From UBA6107 sp964533735 (GTDB lineage: Bacteria > Chloroflexota > Anaerolineae > Anaerolineales > Anaerolineaceae), in the NCBI GenBank assembly GCA_964533735.1, contig CAZHMD010000012.1, positions 1-64,000 on the forward strand: 64,000 bases of DNA, read 5' to 3'. Both the position numbers and the translations under genes were made by a program. The notes below the pieces were generated by a model that was not told the DNA's origin, did no database searches, and worked only from the letters and a program-made list of their open reading frames with translations. Positions 26,888-34,587 of the stretch are shown here, piece by piece; the stretch's first letter is position 1; every line of letters starts with the position of its first letter.

Positions 26888-27910
26888 CTAAGAATTCTTC
26901 AGAACAACGCCAATTCCCGAACGGTCACTGATGCTCACATTGGCGGATTCATCAAAAGTCATTCCATCAAAGGGATCGTTGGAGATCAACACCGGGGCGT
27001 CCAGGTCCAGCCAATCAGCCAATCCGGCAAGATGCGCCATGGCGGTGGTGCCAATGGAGGTTTCGATCATGCAGCCCAACATCACCTTTAAGCCTAATTC
27101 CCTTGCCCTCTTAAGCATCGCCACAGCAGGCGTGAGCCCGCCGATTTTCATCAACTTTAAATTGATACCTCTTACCCCGGCTCTGCCCAGCGCCTCAATG
27201 TTCTCCATGCTCTGCACCGATTCATCTGCCACGATCGGAATACGCGTGGCAGCCTGCACCGCGCCCATCCCCTCAATATCCTCTTTTGCCACCGGCTGCT
27301 CGATCATCTCCAGGTTAAAGCGCTCCAACTCGCGCACCATGCGCAGGGCATCTTCCACTTTCCAGCCGGCATTGGCGTCGATACGCAGGCTCACTTCCGG
27401 GCGGGCGCTGCGGATAGCTGCCAGTCGTTCCAGGTCTTCCCCATCCCCGCCCAGCTTGATTTTGAGAATCGCATAGGACGCAAATTGCTGCGCCATCCGT
27501 GCCATTTCTGCGGGAGTGTCGATGGCGATTGTGAACGAACTTTTCATCATCATGGGTGTTGGTAAACCTAAAAGTTTATAGAGAGGTACGCTTGTCTTGC
27601 GGCCAATACGGTCGTGCAATGCCAAATCGAGCGCGCAGCGCGCTGGTGCAGGACCCGTAGTACCCACCCATTGACCAATATCTTCAATCCGCTCCGGGAA
27701 GGCAAGCGTGGATTCCGAAGCAGCCTGCCAAACTTTTTCAGTTTCAGATTGATCCACGTGGTAATAAGGCGGGATGGTTCCTTCACCCCATCCTTCATCG
27801 TTTTCCAGGCGCAGCCAGTAAGCCTGTCTTTCCTCGCTTGTGCCGTAGGATAGTCGAAAAGGATTGCGTAACTTCAGCGTGATGCGTTCCCAGGTTAATC
27901 TAGGCAGCAA
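26888..27910 (-). CDS. Enolase-superfamily dipeptide epimerase, L-Ala-D/L-Glu epimerase-like
   Basis: The protein has the MLE/enolase fold with catalytic KIKLG (first lysine pair), metal ligands in RIDANAGW, EQPVA and ADESVQ, the second catalytic lysine in NLKLMKIGG and the C-terminal LDAPVLISNDPFDG seen in dipeptide epimerases. It would interconvert L-Ala-D-Glu and L-Ala-L-Glu, opening murein dipeptides to ordinary peptidases. I suggest a TTG start at 27910 with AAAAGAG upstream; an ATG at 27961 would overlap rsgA by 38 bp and add an unconserved N-terminus, and a GTG at 27934 is a third option. Substrate specificity is inferred from motif and neighbours. Confidence 0.82.
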   Translation of the reverse strand: MLPRLTWERITLKLRNPFRLSYGTSEERQAYWLRLENDEGWGEGTIPPYYHVDQSETEKVWQAASESTLAFPERIEDIGQWVGTTGPAPARCALDLALHDRIGRKTSVPLYKLLGLPTPMMMKSSFTIAIDTPAEMARMAQQFASYAILKIKLGGDGEDLERLAAIRSARPEVSLRIDANAGWKVEDALRMVRELERFNLEMIEQPVAKEDIEGMGAVQAATRIPIVADESVQSMENIEALGRAGVRGINLKLMKIGGLTPAVAMLKRARELGLKVMLGCMIETSIGTTAMAHLAGLADWLDLDAPVLISNDPFDGMTFDESANVSISDRSGIGVVLKNS

Positions 27911-27923
27911 TATTAACTCTTTT

Positions 27924-28835
27924 CTATGCGTCACCAAGGCGCATGCGGATATAGGATTCATAGCGTTCCGGGCTCACTGTTCCCTCTTCCACTGCTTTCA
28001 CCACCGCGCACCCCGGGTCATCCATATGGGCGCAATCGTTAAACTGGCATTGGGAGACCAGGTCGCGCAATTCCGGAAAATAACCGTCCAGTTCCTCGGG
28101 CTGCGTATCCCAGAGGGAGAGCCTGCGTAATCCGGGCAGATCTGCCACATACCCGCCGCAATCCAGCGGGAACATCTCACGCACGGCAGTGGTATGGCGA
28201 CCGCGGTCGTTAAACCCGCTCACTTCACGCACCGCCAGCCCCAGCCCCGGCTGCAGCGTATTCAAGAGGCTCGACTTGCCCACTCCGGAGGGTCCGGTGA
28301 GCGCTGAGATTCTGTCCTGCAGGGTATCTTGCAAGGCTTTCAAACCTTCGCCCTTCACTACAGAGGTATACAATACCGGGTAACCAATTTGGGGATAAAT
28401 GGAGAAGATCTTTTTGGCGGCCTTCATCCCCACCAGGTCCACCTTGTTGGCCACAATGACCGCCTTAAGGTTCTGCTTTTCCGCGATTACCAAAAAGCGG
28501 TCAAGCATGCGTAAATGCGGCTCCGGTTGCGCGCAGGCAAACACCGCCACCACCTGGTCGGGGTTGGAGAGTAATATCTGCCGGAACATCCCTTTGGGGG
28601 TGGGGTCCAGCCTCACCAGCTCGCTGTGGCGCGCTTCAATCTCCTCAATCGCACCCGTACCATCCGACTGCAAACTGATCTGCACGCGGTCACCAACGCT
28701 GATGATATCTCCCTGGAAGGAACGCCGTTTTAACCTGCCGCGTAATGAGCAGGTTATCTTTCCATTCTCTGTCTGGATCGTGTAAAAACCGGATTGAAAG
28801 CGGGTTACCCACCCCGGAACAGTCTCCTGACTCAT
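27924..28835 (-). CDS. rsgA: Ribosome small subunit biogenesis GTPase RsgA
   Basis: This 303-residue protein has the N-terminal OB fold, the circularly permuted GTPase order (G4 ANKVDLVG, G5 near TSVVKGEG, then G1 GPSGVGKSSL and G3 DLPGLR) and the C-terminal zinc motif CQFNDCAHMDDPGC. RsgA checks maturation of the 30S subunit. It starts 3 bp after the penicillin-binding protein gene and is part of the run maf - PBP - rsgA - epimerase - endopeptidase. Confidence 0.95.
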   Translation of the reverse strand: MSQETVPGWVTRFQSGFYTIQTENGKITCSLRGRLKRRSFQGDIISVGDRVQISLQSDGTGAIEEIEARHSELVRLDPTPKGMFRQILLSNPDQVVAVFACAQPEPHLRMLDRFLVIAEKQNLKAVIVANKVDLVGMKAAKKIFSIYPQIGYPVLYTSVVKGEGLKALQDTLQDRISALTGPSGVGKSSLLNTLQPGLGLAVREVSGFNDRGRHTTAVREMFPLDCGGYVADLPGLRRLSLWDTQPEELDGYFPELRDLVSQCQFNDCAHMDDPGCAVVKAVEEGTVSPERYESYIRMRLGDA

Positions 28836-28838
28836 TGT

Positions 28839-31016
28839 TTATTCAGCGGTTTCTGTCGGTGAGGGTGTCCGGGTAATATAGTAATCATACTCCCACGGGT
28901 ACCAGGTTTGCACTTCGCCGGTAAAGTAAACTTCAACCACGCGCCGGAAAATAGGCGCGGCAAATTCTGAACCATCGCCGCTGTTTTCTGCGATCACTAC
29001 AATGGCAATATCCGGCTTGTCAGTACGCCCGGCACCGGTAAATCCGGCGAACCAGGCGTGCGGATCTTCAACCGAGGTGGTGGCGGTGCCGGTTTTACCA
29101 TAAATGGTAGTTTGCATGCTCCTGAAAGTTCTCACCGCAGTCCCCCGGTCCTCCCTCACCACCATGCGCATCCCCTCTTTCAACGCTGCCAGTGTTTCAG
29201 CGCTAACGGGTAATGTTCCCCGCACCTGGGGAGTAAACGAGGAAATCTCGTTTCCATTGATATCGGTAATGCTCTCGATGATTTGAGGTTTATACAGAGT
29301 GCCGCCGTTCCCGATGGCAGCCACGAAATCGACTACCTGCAGCGGGGTGACCAGCATATCTCCCTGTCCAATGCCCATCTGCACGGCGGCGCCTTCGGTC
29401 GTGGGGTCTATGATGCTTCCTTCGGTTTCAGCAATTGCTTCAATACCAGTTGCTGAACCCAAACCGAATCCGCGCGCCATGTCAGCCAGGTAATTGGCGC
29501 CCATCTGGCGGTAAAGGTCCAACCCGAGGTGATAGAACCAGGGGTTGCACGAGCGCATCAGTCCGCCCAGCAGGGTGAGCGTCCCGGAGGGGGGTAATTC
29601 CTTGGTATACGTCCAGTCATCCCCCACAAAACCATCCAGTTCCGTGAACTGGCTGGTGCATTCATAGGTTGTCGTTGTTTCATATAAACCAGATTCCAGC
29701 GCTGCGGCCGCCGTGACCAGCTTGAACACTGATCCCAGCGGGTAAGAGGATTGCGCCGCCCGGTTTACCAGCGGTGCCTCGGCGTCATTCACCAGGTCAC
29801 CCAAAATGAACTGGCTGTTGTAATTATCTGTCTGGAAAACATTGGGGTCAAAACTGGGTGATGACGCCATCGCCAAAATTCGCCCGGTGTCAATCTCCAT
29901 CACCACCACGGCGCCAGTAAAACCCAACAGCGCTTTTTGCACTAATAATTGGAAGTCTTTATCGAGTGTCGTCGTCAGGGTATAGGCTGCCTGTGGATCG
30001 GTATGCGCCAGCAGGGTGGAGTTGGTGCCATCCGGCTGCACCACGTACAGATCAGCGCTCGGTTTCCCTGCCAGGTATTGCTCGCTCGTTTTCTCGAGCC
30101 CGGCTGCTCCGATCTTCTCGTCGCCGGCGTAACCCATGCGTTTGTATTCGTCCAGTTGTTCGGGGGTAATACTGAGCATGTAACCCAATACCTGGGGAGC
30201 CGCTCCGCCGTTAAAGTAATAGCGCCCGGTATAAGGGTTGGTCACAAGTCCGCTGATTTTGTCCAGGGTTCCAGCCCGGTCATCATATCCCTGCTTGGAA
30301 ACCTCGCCTACCGGTACATACCAATCGGCTCCCGCAAAACGGTAAAGGTCCTTGATCACATTCTTGGGTTTATTGGTCATCGACGAGAGCATATCCAGCA
30401 ATGTGCCTTCCTGCTTACCGTCGATCTGGCCAGGCCAAACGCCCAACGCCACGGCTTCCGTCTGGGTGGCAAGTGTTTCGCCATTTCTATCATTGATGTC
30501 GCCGCGCGCCGGCTGTTCAATATAGAGCATCAGTTTGTTGCCGCCGCTCAACTCGGGCAGGATCAATCCGTCGTCCCATTGGATCTTCCAGTTTCCCTGG
30601 TCGATGATCAGGTTCATTTCCATTTGGCGGTTCAGATCCCCAAAGAGCGTTGTGGCGTAATTCGCCTGGTAGCTGATCTTGGCAGAATTGGGTTGAATCA
30701 GGGAGGATAGGATTCCTGAACCAAGGCTTTTCAGGGTCAGGCTTTGCGCTGCATCCTGGTATTTCTTAATAAAATCTTCTTCCGTAATGGCATCACGGCT
30801 GGTGGGTGCCAGCATGGCATACATACCTGCGTAATCGTTTTCTTCCCATTTGGTGAGGAAGTCCTCTGCCGCAGCGGTGGCATCCGGCACACTGGTTGTT
30901 TTTACAACCGGCGTGGGCAGTTCGCCATTAGGAATACTGGTCGGTTGGGGAGTGCCATTTGTACAGGATGTGATCAGGAAAAGGATCAGGATCCACAGGA
31001 TCAGTGTTTTTTTCAT
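28839..31016 (-). CDS. Penicillin-binding protein, lipoprotein-anchored transpeptidase with MecA_N-like domain
   Basis: This 725-residue protein has a lipoprotein signal ending in LITSC instead of the usual membrane helix, an NTF2/MecA_N-like domain (about 45-150), a dimerisation domain (IEQPARGDINDRNG onward) and a transpeptidase domain with S-x-x-K in LGSVFKLVTA, S-x-N as RSCNPW and K-T-G in YGKTGTATT. It cross-links peptidoglycan outside the membrane. The domain order is that of class B PBPs related to PBP2a/PBP3 of Firmicutes; the lipid anchor is an unusual but not unique way of attachment. Ribosome-binding site GGGAGGAC. maf lies 22 bp upstream. Confidence 0.92.
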   Translation of the reverse strand: MKKTLILWILILFLITSCTNGTPQPTSIPNGELPTPVVKTTSVPDATAAAEDFLTKWEENDYAGMYAMLAPTSRDAITEEDFIKKYQDAAQSLTLKSLGSGILSSLIQPNSAKISYQANYATTLFGDLNRQMEMNLIIDQGNWKIQWDDGLILPELSGGNKLMLYIEQPARGDINDRNGETLATQTEAVALGVWPGQIDGKQEGTLLDMLSSMTNKPKNVIKDLYRFAGADWYVPVGEVSKQGYDDRAGTLDKISGLVTNPYTGRYYFNGGAAPQVLGYMLSITPEQLDEYKRMGYAGDEKIGAAGLEKTSEQYLAGKPSADLYVVQPDGTNSTLLAHTDPQAAYTLTTTLDKDFQLLVQKALLGFTGAVVVMEIDTGRILAMASSPSFDPNVFQTDNYNSQFILGDLVNDAEAPLVNRAAQSSYPLGSVFKLVTAAAALESGLYETTTTYECTSQFTELDGFVGDDWTYTKELPPSGTLTLLGGLMRSCNPWFYHLGLDLYRQMGANYLADMARGFGLGSATGIEAIAETEGSIIDPTTEGAAVQMGIGQGDMLVTPLQVVDFVAAIGNGGTLYKPQIIESITDINGNEISSFTPQVRGTLPVSAETLAALKEGMRMVVREDRGTAVRTFRSMQTTIYGKTGTATTSVEDPHAWFAGFTGAGRTDKPDIAIVVIAENSGDGSEFAAPIFRRVVEVYFTGEVQTWYPWEYDYYITRTPSPTETAE

Positions 31017-31038
31017 AAAGTCCTCCCGGGGTACCGGG

Positions 31039-31707
31039 TTAACCTACTTCTTCTCCTGCCAGGACAAGTTTATAGATCGGGCAGGCATAAGAGAGGGCAT
31101 TCTGACATTGGAATGGGATTTCGCGGTGTTCGCCGAATCCCATTTTTCTGAAGGTTCGTTCCACATGGCACAGCGGCAGACCCATCACACTGGCATAACA
31201 TCCGGCAAACTTGACCACCGGGCGAAATTCCGGGTGCTGGATGGCGTAAGCTCCAGCTTTGTCCAACGGATCGTTGGTCGCCAGGTAAGCCTCAAGTTCG
31301 TCATCGCTGTAGCGGCGCAGATGCACCGGCGTGGAGCAAGTGGTTGACTGCATGATCCCTTTGGCTGGGACCATGATTGTGATCGCAGTATGAACGTAAT
31401 GCATCCTGCCGCGCAGTTGTTTGAGCATGCGGCGGGCATCCTCCATATCAGCAGGTTTGCCCATGATCTCTGTATTATCCACCACCACCGTATCGGCTGC
31501 CAGTACAACCCCGTTAAAGGGCGCAAAATTGGCACACACCCTCGCTTTGGTTTCCGCCAGGCGCTGAACATAATCCAGGGGAGCTTCATCTGGCTTGGGG
31601 GTCTCGTCAACATCGGCAGCGTGTGTGCTAAAACGCAGCCCCGTCCAGCCGAGGATTTCCTTCCGGCGGGGAGAATTTGAAGCAAGGACGATATCAGGAA
31701 AGACCAT
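31039..31707 (-). CDS. maf: Maf-like nucleotide pyrophosphatase
   Basis: Maf proteins hydrolyse modified or canonical nucleoside triphosphates. The motifs LASNSPRRKEIL near the N-terminus, ADTVV and GKP are present. The C-terminus carries an extension with CHVERTFRKMGF and two cysteines. I place the start at the ATG at 31707 so that the protein begins MVFPDIVLASNSPRR as in the family; a longer frame to 31764 would run through the promoter and has no conserved residues. An extended -10 sits 7 nt before this ATG, so the transcript may be leaderless. Confidence 0.88.
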   Translation of the reverse strand: MVFPDIVLASNSPRRKEILGWTGLRFSTHAADVDETPKPDEAPLDYVQRLAETKARVCANFAPFNGVVLAADTVVVDNTEIMGKPADMEDARRMLKQLRGRMHYVHTAITIMVPAKGIMQSTTCSTPVHLRRYSDDELEAYLATNDPLDKAGAYAIQHPEFRPVVKFAGCYASVMGLPLCHVERTFRKMGFGEHREIPFQCQNALSYACPIYKLVLAGEEVG

Positions 31708-31714
31708 GTTGATA

Positions 31715-31723
31715 ATTCTAACA
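31715..31723 (-). promoter_or_regulatory. Extended -10 promoter of maf, leaderless type
   Basis: On minus, TGT-TAGAAT (TAGAAT at 31720-31715) is followed after 7 nt by the maf ATG at 31707. The expected transcription start falls at or next to the start codon. No clear -35 is seen, as is common for extended -10 promoters. Confidence 0.5.
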
Positions 31724-31750
31724 CAACGCACATCTGATTCCCCGGAAGGG

Positions 31751-31778
31751 TTCACCGCAGCCAAATATTGTGTAGAAT
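31751..31778 (+). promoter_or_regulatory. Probable xpt-guaA promoter
   Basis: TTCACC (31751-31756), a 16 bp spacer and TAGAAT (31773-31778). The leader to the xpt ATG is only about 22 nt and contains GGGAGG, so there is no room for a purine riboswitch. Confidence 0.45.
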
Positions 31779-31806
31779 AAGGTAACCTTTTATCCGGGAG
31801 GCACGT

Positions 31807-32379
31807 ATGAGTTTACTTAAAACACGCATTAGGCAGGAAGGTCGCAACCTCGGTGGAGGTATCCTCAAGGTGGATAGCATCATCAACCACCAGGTTGACC
31901 CGCTCATCATGGACGAATGCGGCAAGGAACTGGCACAGCGTTTTGCCAGCACGGGTGCCACCCGTATTCTCACTGCTGAGATTTCTGGTATCGCCCCCGC
32001 CCTGATGACCGCCCGCTACCTTGGAATCCCGGTGGTTTATGCCCGCAAGACACGCCCCATCACCATGCCAGACACGGTCTACCTCACCGTGGCACCCTCC
32101 CACACCAAGGGACGCACCGTGGAATTGATCGTCTCGCCGGAATATCTTAAACCGCTTGAAAAGGTGCTCATCATCGATGACTTCCTCGCAACCGGTGCCA
32201 CCATCCAGGGATTGGTGCGCCTCACCCAGGCTGCTGGCGCGGAAGTCTGCGGCATCGGCACCCTCATCGAAAAGACTTTTGAGGGCGGACGTGAAGCGCT
32301 TACCTACCTTAATGTACCCATAGTTGCCCTTGTTCAGATCACCAACATGGATGATGGAAAGATCGAAATAGCTGATTGA
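31807..32379 (+). CDS. xpt: Xanthine phosphoribosyltransferase
   Basis: This 190-residue protein matches Xpt: start MSLLKTRIRQEGRNLGGGILKVD split by conserved LNHQVD-like INHQVDP, the substrate-specificity region EISGIAPALMTARYLGIPVVYARK and the PRPP-binding loop VLIIDDFLATGAT. It converts xanthine and PRPP to XMP, which the GMP synthase encoded 8 bp downstream turns into GMP. The pair forms a salvage operon. Confidence 0.92.
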   Translation: MSLLKTRIRQEGRNLGGGILKVDSIINHQVDPLIMDECGKELAQRFASTGATRILTAEISGIAPALMTARYLGIPVVYARKTRPITMPDTVYLTVAPSHTKGRTVELIVSPEYLKPLEKVLIIDDFLATGATIQGLVRLTQAAGAEVCGIGTLIEKTFEGGREALTYLNVPIVALVQITNMDDGKIEIAD

Positions 32380-32387
32380 GCCGCTAA

Positions 32388-33944
32388 ATGACTGACGCCA
32401 TCGCCATCCTTGATTTTGGATCCCAGTACACCCAGCTCATCGCCAGGCGTGTGAGGGAATTGCAGGTGTACTGTGAGATCTACCCCTGGGATGCTCCGCC
32501 TGAGGATTTCAATCGCCTTTCACCCCTTGGTTACATCCTCTCCGGCGGACCGTCTTCCGTGTACGACCCGGGTGCCCCGGTCATTTCTCCAGCAATTCTA
32601 AATAGCGGGTTGCCCATCCTCGGCATCTGCTACGGCATGCAGGCGCTGGTGCATGCCCTCGGCGGGACTGTTGCCTCCTCCACCACACGGGAGTACGGCC
32701 AGGCGGAAATTGATGTCCCCACTGCTAATCCGCTTCTCCCTTCGGGGAGTTGTTCCGTGTGGATGTCTCACGGTGACCGGGTGGAATCTCTTCCCGCCGG
32801 ATTCAGTTCGATTGCCAGTTCCTCCAACAGCCCTGTTGCAGCCATTGCACATTCCAGTCAGCGCATCTTTGGGCTGCAATTCCATCCCGAGGTGCGCCAC
32901 ACACCCCGCGGGCAGGAAATCGTGTCAAATTTCGTTCTAACCATCTGCAAAGCCAAAGCAGATTGGACAGCGGAAAATATCATCCATCAGGCGGTCAGCA
33001 GCATCCGCACGCAGGTGGGCGAGGAGCGCGTCATCTCTGCCACCAGCGGCGGTGTGGATTCCACGGTCGCCACCGCGCTTGTCCACCAGGCTGTGGGAGA
33101 TCGCCTGGATGCTGTCTTTGTGGATACCGGCCTCATGCGCCAGGGAGAACCGCAGCAGGTGGTAACCTCCTTCCGCGAGAAAATGGGAGTGCGCCTTCAC
33201 CCCGTTGACGCTTCCAGCGAATTCATTTCCGCCCTGAGCGGCATCACTGAGCCGGAGCGCAAACGCAAGGTGATCGGTTCCCTCTTTATTCATCTATTCG
33301 AACAGCAGGCCGCCAAACTTGGGAATCCCCCATACCTGGTGCAGGGCACGATCTATCCGGATGTCGTCGAATCCTCCGCCACCACGCAGGGAAAAGCGGA
33401 GCGCATCAAATCCCATCACAATGTCGGCGGCTTGCCGGAACAAATGCGCTTCAAACTCGTTGAACCCTTGCGGAATCTTTTCAAGGATGAAGTCCGCAAG
33501 ATCGGAGAAGCCATGGGGGTGGCACCCGAGCTGGTGTGGCGTCAGCCTTTCCCTGGACCGGGGTTGGGAGTGCGCTGCCTTGGAGAAGTGACCGCCGAAC
33601 GCGTGGAGCGCTTGCGCCAGGCCGACCATATTTTCATCTCCGAACTCACCGCGGCTGGTTTGATCAATCGAAAAACATCAACTGACAATACCCTCATCTC
33701 CCAGGCTTTTGCCGCCTTGCTGCCTGTGCGCGCCGTCGGCGTGATGGGCGACAAACGCACCTATGCCGAAGTGGTGGCGCTGCGCGCGGTGACGACTGAG
33801 GATTTTATGACCGCTGATTGGGCGGTTCTGCCGCCAGCATTGCTTGCGCGCATCTCCAACCGCATTGTCAACGAGGTGAGCGGGGTTAACCGCGTGGTGT
33901 ACGACATCACCAGCAAACCCCCCGCCACCGTGGAATGGGAATAG
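32388..33944 (+). CDS. guaA: GMP synthase (glutamine-hydrolysing)
   Basis: GuaA makes GMP from XMP, ATP and glutamine. Seen in the 518-residue protein: the class I amidotransferase domain with the nucleophile in GICYGMQAL near residue 80 and the H-x-E dyad in QFHPEVRHT near 170, the ATP pyrophosphatase P-loop SGGVDSTVA near 225 and the C-terminal dimerisation domain ending in ISNRIVNEV, INRVVYDITSKPPATVEWE-like. Length and ends are normal. It follows xpt in one operon. Confidence 0.96.
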   Translation: MTDAIAILDFGSQYTQLIARRVRELQVYCEIYPWDAPPEDFNRLSPLGYILSGGPSSVYDPGAPVISPAILNSGLPILGICYGMQALVHALGGTVASSTTREYGQAEIDVPTANPLLPSGSCSVWMSHGDRVESLPAGFSSIASSSNSPVAAIAHSSQRIFGLQFHPEVRHTPRGQEIVSNFVLTICKAKADWTAENIIHQAVSSIRTQVGEERVISATSGGVDSTVATALVHQAVGDRLDAVFVDTGLMRQGEPQQVVTSFREKMGVRLHPVDASSEFISALSGITEPERKRKVIGSLFIHLFEQQAAKLGNPPYLVQGTIYPDVVESSATTQGKAERIKSHHNVGGLPEQMRFKLVEPLRNLFKDEVRKIGEAMGVAPELVWRQPFPGPGLGVRCLGEVTAERVERLRQADHIFISELTAAGLINRKTSTDNTLISQAFAALLPVRAVGVMGDKRTYAEVVALRAVTTEDFMTADWAVLPPALLARISNRIVNEVSGVNRVVYDITSKPPATVEWE

Positions 33945-33963
33945 CGTAATTGGAATAGCAGAA

Positions 33964-34542
33964 ATGATCCTTTATCACGGAACAAATAACGGCAATATTG
34001 ATAAGCTTATTCCCATGCAAGCTGACCATGATCGCCCTTATATTTACCTCACAGAAAACGAGGTGGTAGCAAGTTTTTACACTATCAATTGCGTTGACCG
34101 CCCCTTTTACTGGTTCCCTTATGGGTTTACCCGCGAGCACATTCCTAAGTACGACGAGACCTACCCAGATGCATTACATGAAGCATGTAATGGGAAAATC
34201 AGTTTCATCTATACCGTAGATACAACCTTGGAAAAACTTGTTCCGTTTAAGAATATCCCAGGTGCCTGGTTATCTACCGTTTCGCTTGAGGTTGTCCGCA
34301 AAAAAGAAATCTCAGACCCATATTCATGGTTTCTGGAGTGTGAAAGAAACGGGAAACTTGTTATTTCAAGGTACGAGAATAAAACTGATCGTGAACTTCT
34401 AGGTTGGGATATGCTAATCTTAGAATACATCAGTGAAAAAAAGATGATTGACACGCCTGATTGTTCTTATGCCAAATTCGTCCGCGAGAAGTTTCCCCAT
34501 GTTTGGAATCGCTATGAGGAACTAGAATTTGGATACGGGTGA
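33964..34542 (+). CDS. Hypothetical protein with HGT motif, possibly ADP-ribosyltransferase-like fold
   Basis: I do not recognise a named family. The 192-residue protein starts MILYHGTNNGNIDKLIP and continues with IYLTENEVVASFY, an arrangement like the first strands of ADP-ribosyltransferase and Tpt1-type enzymes, where the H of HGT and a later Tyr bind NAD. A glutamate in the final third could complete the site but cannot be assigned by eye. No signal peptide or membrane segment. The gene is clearly more AT-rich than guaA upstream and the FHA gene downstream, so it may have been acquired. It begins 19 bp after guaA with only a weak ribosome-binding site. Confidence 0.6.
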   Translation: MILYHGTNNGNIDKLIPMQADHDRPYIYLTENEVVASFYTINCVDRPFYWFPYGFTREHIPKYDETYPDALHEACNGKISFIYTVDTTLEKLVPFKNIPGAWLSTVSLEVVRKKEISDPYSWFLECERNGKLVISRYENKTDRELLGWDMLILEYISEKKMIDTPDCSYAKFVREKFPHVWNRYEELEFGYG

Positions 34543-34587
34543 AATTTTCGGTTTTGCGAATCGTTTTGCCTTACAATTGATGGTGCG

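Noticed and set aside
31708..31806. Purine riboswitch upstream of xpt-guaA
   Set aside because: The gap is about 100 bp, shared with the maf promoter, and the predicted leader is about 22 nt; no purine-aptamer core was found.
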